A stretch of DNA of 23,423 nt from an uncultured Chloracidobacterium sp. (GCA_937941715.1 CALDGX010000034.1:1-23423), one strand, 5' to 3'. Positions 7,071 through 15,086 are shown, counted from the stretch's first letter. Notes: generated by a model not told the origin, from the letters alone. Translations and numbers: made by a program.

Positions 7071-8075
7071 CTATTTTGCTCCGATGAGACGCGTCATGAT
7101 CGCTTTCTGAACATGGAGCCGGTTTTCAGCCTCGTCTATTACGAGCGAATTGGGCGAATCGATGACACCGTCGGTGACGATGACGTTACGGCGGACCGGC
7201 AGGCAGTGCATAAATACGGCGTCGATCGTACGGGCCATTTTGGATTCGTCAACGATCCAGTCCTGCCGATGGGGTGCCCGTAATACGGCCTCGCCGTCGG
7301 GATCGCCGTAGAAGCGGCTGCTGCCCCAACTTTTTGCATAGACCACCTCGGCTCCGTCGAATGCCTCGTGAGGATGATTTGTGAATTCGACACTGCCGCC
7401 GTTCATAGCGGCGTGTGATTCGATCTCGGCGAGAAGCTCGGCGTCGAGATCGTATCCCGCGGGATGGGCGATCGTCAGATCATGGCCGAATTGGGCGGCC
7501 GCTAGGGCAAAACTGTTCGGCACGGCCATCGGCAGCGGCTTCGGATGCCATGCCCATGTCAGAAGTACCTTTTTCCGGGCGGAACCGAACCTTTCGCGGA
7601 TGGTCATCATATCGGCCATCGCCTGACAGGGGTGATGCATCGCCGACTCGAGATTGATGACCGGAATGCTCGCGTATTTTCTGAAGGCCGCAAGGATCGG
7701 ATCAGTTCGTTCCGTTTGCCAGTCCTTGAGCTCGGCAAAGGTCCGGACGCCGATCGCCGAAACGTACCGCTCGAGCACGCGGACAAATTCGGCCAGATGC
7801 TCGGTCTTGCTGCCGTCCATGACGACGCCGTCGCGGTGCTCAAGCGTCCAGGACGTGCCGCCGGGCTCAAGGATCACGGCGTTGCCGCCGAGTTCGTAGA
7901 TGCCAACCTGCATCGACGCCCGCGTCCGCAGGCTCGGGTTAAAAAAGACGAGGGCGACCGACTGGCCGTCAAGCGGCTTATCCGCCGAACGCTCGTTCTT
8001 GATGGTGATCGCGTGGTCAACCAGCTGGTCGAGCAGGGCCCTTTGGTGATCGGATGTTTTCAGAAAGTCTTTCAT
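7071..8075 (-). CDS. argF': N-acylornithine carbamoyltransferase (acetyl/succinyl type)
   Basis: The 334-residue protein carbamoylates an N-acylated ornithine. It matches the Xanthomonas AOTCase / Bacteroides SOTCase branch, not classical ArgF. Supporting motifs are FFNPSLRTRASM (residues 45-55, carbamoyl-phosphate site in place of S-T-R-T), HHPCQAMADM (147-156), LTWAWHPKPLPMAVPNS (172-188), YAKSWG (246-251), HCLPVRRNV (290-298) and DEAENRLHVQKAIM (314-327). Residue Thr91 sits where the acetyl enzyme has Glu92 and the succinyl enzyme has Pro90. Ile299 replaces the lysine carboxylated in Xanthomonas. Both changes point toward N-succinylornithine (inference from recalled alignments). Its ATG overlaps the argD stop by four bases, so translation is probably coupled. 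Confidence 0.9.
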   Translation of the reverse strand: MKDFLKTSDHQRALLDQLVDHAITIKNERSADKPLDGQSVALVFFNPSLRTRASMQVGIYELGGNAVILEPGGTSWTLEHRDGVVMDGSKTEHLAEFVRVLERYVSAIGVRTFAELKDWQTERTDPILAAFRKYASIPVINLESAMHHPCQAMADMMTIRERFGSARKKVLLTWAWHPKPLPMAVPNSFALAAAQFGHDLTIAHPAGYDLDAELLAEIESHAAMNGGSVEFTNHPHEAFDGAEVVYAKSWGSSRFYGDPDGEAVLRAPHRQDWIVDESKMARTIDAVFMHCLPVRRNVIVTDGVIDSPNSLVIDEAENRLHVQKAIMTRLIGAK

Positions 8076-9235
8076 TTTCGCAGTTCATCGACCAGCAGGT
8101 CGATCTCGTCGGTAGTGACCACCAAAGGCGGCAACAGCCTCAGGACCTTCGGGTCGCTGGATGTGCCGGTGATAATGCTCTTTGACAACAGATTCTTATG
8201 GATGTCGGAACATGGTGTGTCGAATTCGATACCGAGGAGGCAGCCCTTTCCGTGGATCGCCGCGACGCCCGGGACTCCGGCGAGCGAATCGCGCAAATGC
8301 TGCTCGATCCGGGCGGCATTGTCGATCATCTCGTCATCCTCGATCGCCTCGAGCGTTGCCAGAACAGCGGCCATCGCAAGCATCCCGCCGCCGAAGGTCG
8401 TGCCAAGATCGTTGGTCTTTATGTGGGCCGCGATATCGCCGCTGACGATGCAAGCCCCGACCGGGACACCGCTGCCGAGCGATTTGGCGAGCGTCACTAT
8501 GTCCGGCACGACACCGCCCGAGTTCTCGCTGCCGGCGAAGAACCAGTTACCGGTGCGGCCGATACCGGTTTGCACCTCGTCAAAGATCAATACGATCCCG
8601 AGATCGTCGCACAGTCGCCGTAGGCCGGTAAAGAACTCGGGCGGTGCTTCGCGGACACCGGCCATCGACTGAATGGGCTCGAGCATGATCGCCGCTGTCT
8701 CTCGGTCGGCGATCGACGTGACACTCGTGATATCGCCGAATGCGGCGCATTCGTGAAACGGGACGTTCGGCCGCCCGATCTCGCGATATTTACCTAAAAA
8801 GGTGGCCGAGATCGCATCGGCGGTACGACCGTGAAAGCCGCCTGAGAATGTGATGACCTTTTGGCGTCCGGTCGCCATACGGGCCATACGCATCGCGTTC
8901 TCATTGGCCTCGGTGCCCGAGTTGCAGAAGAATACTTTTTCCAGCGGGTTTGGTGCGATCTCGGCAAGTTTTGCCGCTGCCTTGGCCCTGACCGTTGAAA
9001 AAACCAGATTTGAATAAAAAAGCACCTTCTCGGCCTGTTCGGCGATGGCCTTGACCACGTGCGGATGCGAATGCCCGGTGGCACATACCGCATGGCCGCC
9101 GTACAGATCGAGGTATTTGGCGCCTTCGCTGGTCCATATCCAGGCACCGCGGCCGCGTTCGACCGCGATATTCATCTTGGCGTAGGTCGCGACCTGATAT
9201 TTGGATTCGGTAATTTCTATTTCTTCGAAGTTCAT
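8072..9235 (-). CDS. argD: Acetyl- (or succinyl-) ornithine aminotransferase
   Basis: The 387-residue class III PLP aminotransferase transfers the glutamate amino group to N-acyl-glutamate semialdehyde. Motifs are CNSGTEANENAMR (residues 104-116, PLP phosphate loop), FSGGFHGRT (130-138), FDEVQTGIGRTG (218-229, PLP-ring aspartate) and TLAKSLGSGVPVG with the Schiff-base lysine at K251. Length fits ArgD. The start at 9235 is two bases after the stop of the preceding 82-residue gene, and the 3' end overlaps the transcarbamylase start by four bases. The acyl group it accepts cannot be read from the sequence; the neighbouring transcarbamylase suggests succinyl may be used. Confidence 0.93.
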   Translation of the reverse strand: MNFEEIEITESKYQVATYAKMNIAVERGRGAWIWTSEGAKYLDLYGGHAVCATGHSHPHVVKAIAEQAEKVLFYSNLVFSTVRAKAAAKLAEIAPNPLEKVFFCNSGTEANENAMRMARMATGRQKVITFSGGFHGRTADAISATFLGKYREIGRPNVPFHECAAFGDITSVTSIADRETAAIMLEPIQSMAGVREAPPEFFTGLRRLCDDLGIVLIFDEVQTGIGRTGNWFFAGSENSGGVVPDIVTLAKSLGSGVPVGACIVSGDIAAHIKTNDLGTTFGGGMLAMAAVLATLEAIEDDEMIDNAARIEQHLRDSLAGVPGVAAIHGKGCLLGIEFDTPCSDIHKNLLSKSIITGTSSDPKVLRLLPPLVVTTDEIDLLVDELRK

Positions 9236-9237
9236 TG

Positions 9238-9486
9238 TTATTGCGCGTCCGGTTCGAAATCGGGTACGCGGCGTTCCATAAATTGTGTCGGCGAGTACGT
9301 GATCCGTTGAGCCAGATCTTTGACAAAATTCGGGTCGGCATCCATTGACGCTACTTCATCTGCCGTAAGCCTGATTGTCAGCGTAAATATACCTATGGTC
9401 CCGCAGACGGTTTCAAGGTAATAGTCGCCGCCGGCTTCGTCGTGAAACAGCGTGTACGCCCAGTTTTCTTGTTCGATGATGTTCAT
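9238..9486 (-). CDS. Small unknown protein between argC and argD
   Basis: This open frame encodes 82 residues and is positioned exactly between two arginine genes: three bases after the argC stop and two bases before the argD start. That spacing is strong evidence that it is translated. The protein is acidic, without a signal peptide or membrane segment. Its core (GDYYLETVCGTIGIFTLTI) looks like alternating beta strands, followed by LTADEVASM and a helical C-terminus. No known family is recognised. A role as a pathway accessory or regulatory subunit is possible, but only the context suggests it. Confidence 0.8.
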   Translation of the reverse strand: MNIIEQENWAYTLFHDEAGGDYYLETVCGTIGIFTLTIRLTADEVASMDADPNFVKDLAQRITYSPTQFMERRVPDFEPDAQ

Positions 9487-9489
9487 TGA

Positions 9490-10536
9490 TCAGGGATTTG
9501 TCCCGGCCATCATCAGGGCGGTGGTTTCGTCGAATCCGAACATCAGGTTCATGTTCTGGACGGCCTGTCCGGCGGCACCTTTGACAAGATTGTCGATCGC
9601 GGCAAAAACCGCGATGTTTCGGCCGCTGGTATGTACGGCGATGTCGCAGAAGTTTGTCGTCTTGACCCAATTGATGTCCGGTGAGCCGTCTACGATGCGT
9701 ATGAATCGCGAGCCCTCGTAAAAGTCGCTGTAGATGGCCTTCAGGGCATCCTGCGTTATCGGTTCGCTCGACTCCAGGTAGCACGAGGCAAAAATGCCGC
9801 GGGCGACCGGCAGGCTGTGCGTCATGAAGACGAGGTCCGACGGCAGCCGCCCGACGGTTTCGAGGCATTGCCTGATCTCGGGCAGATGCTGATGCGTGAA
9901 CGGCTTGTAGGCGTAAAACGAAGTCATTCGCTGCGGATGATGAGTATTCGCCGCCGCCTTTGCCCCGGAACCCGAAGAACCGGTCTTGGCGTCAACGATT
10001 ATCTTGCCGCTTATGCCGCCGTGTTTGACGAGCGGAGTCAATGCCAACAGGGTGGCGGTCGCAAAACAGCCCGGATTTGCGACATATTTGGCATTCGCGA
10101 TATCCCGGCGGTTGAGTTCCGTCAGGCCGTAAACGAAATCGGCCTGCAGTTCGTCGGCGGTGTGTTCGATCTTGTAAAACTGGGCAAAGACGGACTTGTC
10201 ATTGATGCGAAAATCGCCTGAAAGGTCGATGGCCTTGACCGTCGCGGGCAACTGCGGCAGCAGCGACAACGCCTGTCCGTGCGGCAATGCGAAAAATGCC
10301 ACGTCCACATCGGTCAGAGTTCCGAGATCCTCGGGCGCCCGCTGAAACATCAGGTCCGTAAGGCCGAAAAGGTTCTTATGTACCTCGCCGACCGCCTTTC
10401 CGGCGTGTTCGTTGGCGGTGACCAGCGTGATCTCGACGTTCGGGTGGCCGAGCAGTAAGCGGAGCAATTCGCTGCCGCCGTAGCCGGAACCGCCAAATAT
10501 GGCCGCCTTTATCTTATGCGTTTTGTTGGTCGTCAT
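9490..10536 (-). CDS. argC: N-acetyl-gamma-glutamyl-phosphate reductase
   Basis: The 348-residue enzyme reduces N-acyl-glutamyl 5-phosphate to the semialdehyde with NADPH. An N-terminal Rossmann motif is visible (IFGGSGYGGSELLRLL, from residue 13). The catalytic cysteine is Cys157 in YVANPGCFATA, and PFTHQHLPEI supplies the conserved histidine region. HPNVEITLVTANEHAGK is also typical. Length is normal for the short (type 1) ArgC. The ATG at 10536 overlaps the stop of the upstream P-loop gene by four bases, implying translational coupling. Confidence 0.95.
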   Translation of the reverse strand: MTTNKTHKIKAAIFGGSGYGGSELLRLLLGHPNVEITLVTANEHAGKAVGEVHKNLFGLTDLMFQRAPEDLGTLTDVDVAFFALPHGQALSLLPQLPATVKAIDLSGDFRINDKSVFAQFYKIEHTADELQADFVYGLTELNRRDIANAKYVANPGCFATATLLALTPLVKHGGISGKIIVDAKTGSSGSGAKAAANTHHPQRMTSFYAYKPFTHQHLPEIRQCLETVGRLPSDLVFMTHSLPVARGIFASCYLESSEPITQDALKAIYSDFYEGSRFIRIVDGSPDINWVKTTNFCDIAVHTSGRNIAVFAAIDNLVKGAAGQAVQNMNLMFGFDETTALMMAGTNP

Positions 10537-11594
10537 GCTGCTAGTTTCACCTCTGTGACCGGAGCATATACGAGATCGAACAGTCTCGAACCGTTACGTC
10601 GGGCGTTGCCGGCGGTGAAGCCGAAATGAGAAGTGATATAGTCCTCGCCCATCTGCGAATCGGTGACCGATCCGGCCACGACATCTATACCGAGCCCGAA
10701 CCGCTCGAGCACGGCCGCACCACCGATCACACCAACGTAATCCGATGCGCAGAAGACGAACGTAGTGAATGCCGCCCGAAATTGCGAATCTTTAAGGATC
10801 GAGTCGACAGAATATCCGCCGACGATCCCGTCACCGAGTTCGACGACGATCAGGTCCGGCGAAAGGGAATTGAGGTGGTTGATGATCGATTTGGCGGTCG
10901 GTGCCAGATCGTCGATGGTGGCCGTGGACGGCAGCCCGCAATCCATGAAACTCGCGGTCACAAATGCTCCGTGGTCCTGCATATTGAGCGTATCGCGAAG
11001 TGCCGCAACGCCCGAGAGTTTGGCCCCGGCGACCCTCAGGCCGCGATGGCTGGCCTGTTTGATGATCTCGGTCGCCGCGACGGTTTTGCCCGAGTTCATA
11101 CACGTTCCGGCGATGACGATGATCGGCGCCGATGGCTCGAGCGTCATCGCCGGCTGCAGAGCTCCGTCGCCGATATTGACTGTTTTGCCCTCAGGGCCGC
11201 ATGCAACGCCCAGGACCTCGACGGTAATAGCGTCGGACAATGACGAATGATGGCCGCTGCAAATGCCTATGACGCCGCCCATGTTCAGCAATTGCAGCCT
11301 TTCACCGGCAGCTACGGCAGGCGGCACGTCGCCGACGAAGCCTTTCAGAGCCCGTCTGGCCCCGAGGACGCCAACAAGGATGTCGCCCGTCGTGATCCTG
11401 GCCAGACGGCCGTTGGCGAGCTCGATGTTGCCGTAGGTGGCCGATTCGCCGAGGGCTCGGACAACGACCACGTCGCCGGAACGCGGTTCGGCGGTCTGCG
11501 GCACAACTGCGATCTCATGCGGCAGGTCGAGCCTGGCCGCGGACGAGCCGATCTTATCGACCCTTATGATGTTTGACTCAATATTGCTTGTCAT
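10533..11594 (-). CDS. P-loop NTPase of unknown function in the arginine operon (BioD/DUF1611-like Walker A)
   Basis: The 353-residue protein sits between argR (2-base gap) and argC (4-base overlap). The N-terminal half (about residues 1-155) has many short beta-like stretches and three glycine-rich turns and is not recognised. The C-terminal half holds a Walker A, GTCMNSGKT (residues 163-171). It has five residues between the first glycine and GKT, as in dethiobiotin synthetase (GTDTxVGKT) and DUF1611/DgcN proteins. A Walker-B-like DLIVVELGDG follows at 247-256. This suggests a SIMIBI-class nucleotide-binding fold. DUF1611 includes a D-glutamate N-acetyltransferase, so a role in N-acylation of glutamate is conceivable because no argA or argJ is present. 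That link is a hypothesis, not an assignment. Confidence 0.85.
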   Translation of the reverse strand: MTSNIESNIIRVDKIGSSAARLDLPHEIAVVPQTAEPRSGDVVVVRALGESATYGNIELANGRLARITTGDILVGVLGARRALKGFVGDVPPAVAAGERLQLLNMGGVIGICSGHHSSLSDAITVEVLGVACGPEGKTVNIGDGALQPAMTLEPSAPIIVIAGTCMNSGKTVAATEIIKQASHRGLRVAGAKLSGVAALRDTLNMQDHGAFVTASFMDCGLPSTATIDDLAPTAKSIINHLNSLSPDLIVVELGDGIVGGYSVDSILKDSQFRAAFTTFVFCASDYVGVIGGAAVLERFGLGIDVVAGSVTDSQMGEDYITSHFGFTAGNARRNGSRLFDLVYAPVTEVKLAA

Positions 11595-11596
11595 AG

Positions 11597-12013
11597 CTAT
11601 TTCGAAAGGACGTCCCAGAGCTTTTTAATGGCGAGCCGCTGCATCGGCCCGTTTTCGACCGCGATCATGATCGTGTCGTCACCGGCGATAGTGCCGACGA
11701 TCTCCTTGATCTTGGCCGAGTCGATCTTGACCGCGATCGCCGAGGCGAGTCCCGACTGGCACCGGGCGACGATCAGATTTTCGCCCGCGACAGCGAGGTC
11801 GACGATCCCAAATCCGGACATCGACGCCTTTCGCGGCGAGGCATAATTGCCCTTGACCTTGACGATGCCTAGTTCGACCAGATCGCGTGAAACGCTCGCC
11901 TGCGTGACGATATGGCCGCGTTCAGCAAGTAATTCGACGATCTGTTCCTGACGACTTACGGCGTTGTTCTCGATCAGCTCGAGGATCAGGCCCTGTCTGG
12001 CGTGTTTATGCAT
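11597..12013 (-). CDS. argR: Arginine repressor ArgR
   Basis: The 138-residue protein has an N-terminal winged helix with the recognition segment TQASVSRDLVELGIVKV (residues 37-53, Ser-Arg of the DNA-binding helix). Its C-terminal hexamerisation/arginine-binding domain carries GLASAIAVKID (88-98) and GTIAGDDTIMI (107-117), the arginine-binding motif of the family. It represses arginine biosynthesis when arginine is bound. As first gene of the operon it should regulate itself and all downstream arg genes through the phased operator repeats overlapping and preceding its start codon. The ATG at 12013 follows GAAAAGAG at low spacing. Confidence 0.95.
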   Translation of the reverse strand: MHKHARQGLILELIENNAVSRQEQIVELLAERGHIVTQASVSRDLVELGIVKVKGNYASPRKASMSGFGIVDLAVAGENLIVARCQSGLASAIAVKIDSAKIKEIVGTIAGDDTIMIAVENGPMQRLAIKKLWDVLSK

Positions 12014-12081
12014 ATACTCTTTTCAATATACGTATATATTTTGTTTTATGCGTATATATCTACTGTTATGCGAAGTTTATA
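12002..12081. promoter_or_regulatory. Four 20-bp-phased ArgR operator-like units
   Basis: Four units have centres exactly 20 bp apart (between 12011/12012, 12031/12032, 12051/12052 and 12071/12072). The left half TTATGC recurs at 12006, 12046 and 12066, and the right half GTATATAT at 12032 and 12052. The second unit contains the perfect 12-bp palindrome ATATACGTATAT (12026-12037). ArgR hexamers bind pairs of 18-bp boxes separated by 2-3 bp, that is 20-21 bp centre to centre, so the spacing fits ArgR. The base sequence differs from the E. coli box. Confidence 0.7.
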
Positions 12082-12102
12082 CAGTCCGTAGGCGCGCGTC
12101 AA
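12076..12102 (-). promoter_or_regulatory. Candidate sigma-70 promoter for the arginine operon
   Basis: On the minus strand TTGACG (12102-12097) and TATAAA (12081-12076) are separated by 15 bp. The expected start site falls near 12069, inside the operator repeats, and the -10 lies within the outermost unit, so bound ArgR would block it. The spacer is shorter than the 17-bp optimum. Confidence 0.45.
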
Positions 12103-12143
12103 TGCGGCCCGCACAATTTCTTGGGTGCTCTGAGCCGGACAGC

Positions 12144-13349
12144 CTAGAAGATCGCTAATTTTATACGGAGGAATTTCTTAGGATTTTGCCTAAAGTCGTA
12201 CAGCAGCTTGGTGCCCTCGCTCGAAAATTGATTGATATTCGACGCGGTCTGGTTCAGGCTGTTATAAAGGGTCTCGTCCGTAACGAAGCGGCCAAGAGTG
12301 CCTTTGCCGGCCTGCGCATCGGAAAGGATCGACTCGATCCGAGTGGTGGTCGAGTTAAAGCGGCTTATAGCCTCGCGGGCGTCGTCGTACAGCTTCTCGT
12401 CTTTGAGGAGCTTTCCGGCGGTACCTTTACCGTCCTTGATATCGGCGGTCACGAGTTTGATATCGGCGGCGATATCGTTGATGCTGTTGATCGATTTGCG
12501 TAGATCGGTGATAGCGGCCCTTGTTTCAACGTACAAAGCGTCATCGGTGACAAATTTACCGGCACTTCCGCGCCCGGCCTTGATGTCCGCCGATATCGAT
12601 TCGAGTTGAGCCACGGTCTTGTTCAGCCCGTCGTACAATGCCGGATCGTTTACCAGCTTTCCGGCGGATCCTTTGCCTTCGTTGATCTTATCGATCGTGG
12701 TCTGCAGCCGCGTCATCATTGCCCGGGTCTCCGCGACGGCTCCGTCGAGACTGCGATACAGCGATTCGTCATTGACGATGCGTCCGAGCGTGCCTTCGCC
12801 CTGATTGGCCTTGTTAAGGATCTCGTTGGCCGGGATCGCGAGTTTGTTGATCTGTTTGAGAAGGTCGTTACCGGTCGAGGTAAGCTGGTTCATCGAGATC
12901 GCCGAATTTGACTTAAGGATCGTGTCGTTCTCAACGGCGGCACCCTTTTCGGTACCGGTCGTGATATTGATCATTTTGTCGTTACCGAGTACCGACGTAG
13001 CGACCAGTGTGGCCGTCGAATCGGTCCTGATCAAGTCACCGATCGGCTTTTTATCCAGGACCTGAACGACGCCGAGCGTTGCCTCGATCCGCTCGCCTTC
13101 GGGGCTGTCCGGCGGCAGGAACTTAACGTCCTCGACCTTTCCGACACTGATGCCGGCGAGCTGCACCTCGGCATTTTTGCGCAGACCGTCGGCGCTGGCG
13201 AAACGGACGCGAAGCCTGAGTTTTTTCTCAAAAGGGTTAAAATCGCCGCTCGAATTGAGGATCATAAACCCGAACACCAACAGGGCTGCGAGCATAAATA
13301 TGCCCACACGCAATTCACTTAAGGTTAGCTTTTTACTTGTCCTAGGCAC
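12144..13349 (-). CDS. mlaD: MlaD-family (MCE domain) lipid transport protein
   Basis: The 401-residue protein has one N-terminal membrane anchor (about residues 13-33) and an MCE domain (about 43-132, with VQLAGISVGKVEDVKFLP). A long helical C-terminal region holds five copies of a GxGTxGxxxxDxxLY motif starting at residues 184, 225, 259, 307 and 348. MCE proteins form hexameric rings that carry phospholipids between inner and outer membranes. The long helical tail suggests a needle or tube, as in PqiB, rather than the short E. coli MlaD (inference). It ends the mlaE-mlaF-mlaD operon, nine bases after mlaF. No mlaB or mlaC is adjacent. Confidence 0.92.
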   Translation of the reverse strand: MPRTSKKLTLSELRVGIFMLAALLVFGFMILNSSGDFNPFEKKLRLRVRFASADGLRKNAEVQLAGISVGKVEDVKFLPPDSPEGERIEATLGVVQVLDKKPIGDLIRTDSTATLVATSVLGNDKMINITTGTEKGAAVENDTILKSNSAISMNQLTSTGNDLLKQINKLAIPANEILNKANQGEGTLGRIVNDESLYRSLDGAVAETRAMMTRLQTTIDKINEGKGSAGKLVNDPALYDGLNKTVAQLESISADIKAGRGSAGKFVTDDALYVETRAAITDLRKSINSINDIAADIKLVTADIKDGKGTAGKLLKDEKLYDDAREAISRFNSTTTRIESILSDAQAGKGTLGRFVTDETLYNSLNQTASNINQFSSEGTKLLYDFRQNPKKFLRIKLAIF

Positions 13350-13358
13350 TTGGTTTAC

Positions 13359-14243
13359 TTACTTTCCTCGAATAAAACGATGAATATACGGATCTTCGGC
13401 TTTTCTGAGTTGTTCGTCTTTGCCGCTGAAAATGATCCTGCCATTCCTCAGCATGAGAACCTCGGTATTTATCAGACAGAGGAAGTCGCCTTCGGTCTCG
13501 AAACTGACCTCGCCTTTTTCGTCAACGATAGCATATTCCGAGCTGAGATACTCAAGATTGTTCATTTCGTGTGTAACAAAGATCGACGAAACGTCCTCCA
13601 GATCGCGGAGTTTGATCGCCAGTTCGCAGATGGTCCTCGCGGTCGGCGGATCCAGTCCAGCGGTCGGCTCGTCAAAAAGCACGATGCTCGGGTTGCCGAC
13701 CAATGCCCTCGCGATACCTACACGGCGGCGCATTCCGCCCGAGAGTTCGTTCGGCATCTTATCGATCGCATCATCGAGATCGACGAAATGGAGCATTCGG
13801 GTGACTTCATGTTCGATCTCGTCCTCGTCCACTCCCTCTTCGATCAGGCGGTAAGCGACATTGTCATATACCGAGAGCGAATCGAAAAGGGCTCCTTCCT
13901 GAAAGACCATTCCGATCTTCTTTCGGACGGCCATCAGGTCCTGATCGTCAAAATCAGTGATATTCTCGCCGTCGATCAGGATCTCGCCGCCGTCAGGTTT
14001 GATCAATCCGAGAATGAGGTTAATGATAGTCGATTTTCCACTGCCGGAACCGCCCAACACGATCTTGGTCTCGCCGCGGCGGACCGAAAAATTAACGCCG
14101 TCAAGGATGACCTGATCGTCAAAGGCCAGATACACGTCGCGAAATTCGATCGCTGGCACAAGCCGCGATTCCGGCCCACCGATCTGAGGATCGTTAGATC
14201 GCGACTCAAATTCGCCGGAGGCGTCGGTGGAAAAAAGTGTCAT
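13359..14243 (-). CDS. mlaF: ABC transporter ATP-binding protein, MlaF type
   Basis: The 294-residue ATPase energises the MlaE permease. Walker A is GGSGSGKST (residues 64-72), the signature is NELSGGMRRRVGIARAL (165-181), Walker B is SIVLFDEPTAGLDP (186-199) and the H-loop is FVTHEMN. GMVFQEGALFDSLSVYDNV (111-129) is characteristic of the MlaF/Ttg2A branch. An N-terminal extension of about 30 residues rich in Ser, Glu and Pro precedes the domain. The start is three bases after the mlaE stop, so translation from this ATG is supported by operon spacing, although an internal start is not excluded. Confidence 0.95.
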   Translation of the reverse strand: MTLFSTDASGEFESRSNDPQIGGPESRLVPAIEFRDVYLAFDDQVILDGVNFSVRRGETKIVLGGSGSGKSTIINLILGLIKPDGGEILIDGENITDFDDQDLMAVRKKIGMVFQEGALFDSLSVYDNVAYRLIEEGVDEDEIEHEVTRMLHFVDLDDAIDKMPNELSGGMRRRVGIARALVGNPSIVLFDEPTAGLDPPTARTICELAIKLRDLEDVSSIFVTHEMNNLEYLSSEYAIVDEKGEVSFETEGDFLCLINTEVLMLRNGRIIFSGKDEQLRKAEDPYIHRFIRGK

Positions 14244-14246
14244 TTT

Positions 14247-15017
14247 CTAAAACAACGTACTGCTGAACATGCCCTGCAGCATCTTTGATAGAAAAAAATC
14301 AGCGACGATCACGTTGATCGAAGCCGAAACAACCGCATTTGTCGTGGCCCGGCCGACGCCGACGGTGCCGCCGGTCGTATTTAGCCCTTTGTAACAGGCG
14401 ATGATGCCGATAATAAATCCGAACGCAAGGGGCTTGATTATGCCGCCGATCAGATCCTCGATATCGACTCCGGCACGCACCGATGAGATGTAAACGTGGC
14501 TGTCGAGACCATATATCTGTTGGGCGATGATGCCTCCGCCAAACAGCCCGAACAGGTCGCATGCGATCGTCAAAAGCGGCAACGCGATCACGAGCGCGAC
14601 GATCCTTGGCGTTACAAGTTTTCGCACCGGCGAGGTGCCCAGTGCTCGCATCGCATCGATCTGTTGTGACACGACCATTGAGCCGAGTTCGGCGGAGATC
14701 GCTGACCCGACACGTCCGGCGACCATTAGGGCGGTCAAAACGGGGCCAAGTTCGCGTATTAATGTGGTCGCGACACCTTGGCCGGCATTACTTTGTGCTC
14801 CGTAATATTCGAGCGTCGGATAGGCCTGGAGGATCAATACTCCGCCCGTGAAGAATCCGGTCAATATGACGATCCCAAGCGATCCGACGCCAATTTGATC
14901 CAGTTGATTTATGATCTCCGAAAAATACCTGGGCTGCTTTCGGAGGCCCTTGAGCATTCGAATGATCAGATTTCCGATCCCTTGAAACTCATAAAGGATT
15001 TTCGTTATTGGATTCAT
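14247..15017 (-). CDS. mlaE: MlaE family lipid ABC transporter permease
   Basis: The 256-residue inner-membrane protein belongs to the MlaE/YrbE family. It has several long hydrophobic segments, the conserved RELGPVLTALMVAGRVGSAISAELGSM region cut into two helices (about residues 88-115), and EQIDAM-type QQIDAMRALGTSP (117-129). It ends with a helix carrying GGTVGVGRATTNAVV. With mlaF and mlaD it should form the phospholipid exporter/importer that maintains outer-membrane asymmetry. It is the first gene of the operon. The 5' region has no clear Shine-Dalgarno sequence. Confidence 0.94.
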   Translation of the reverse strand: MNPITKILYEFQGIGNLIIRMLKGLRKQPRYFSEIINQLDQIGVGSLGIVILTGFFTGGVLILQAYPTLEYYGAQSNAGQGVATTLIRELGPVLTALMVAGRVGSAISAELGSMVVSQQIDAMRALGTSPVRKLVTPRIVALVIALPLLTIACDLFGLFGGGIIAQQIYGLDSHVYISSVRAGVDIEDLIGGIIKPLAFGFIIGIIACYKGLNTTGGTVGVGRATTNAVVSASINVIVADFFLSKMLQGMFSSTLF

Positions 15018-15086
15018 TTTATGGAATTTTGATCAATGGACGCTCTCGCACAAGATTACAACGAAGGTTGAGCAAATGACAAACGA

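Noticed and set aside
7545..8672. 375-codon plus-strand open frame
   Set aside because: Antisense to the transcarbamylase and argD genes, with no recognisable motifs.
12144..13349. Repeats in mlaD as a possible DNA repeat or CRISPR-like array
   Set aside because: The repetition is at protein level with varied codons and unequal spacing; it is a protein motif series.
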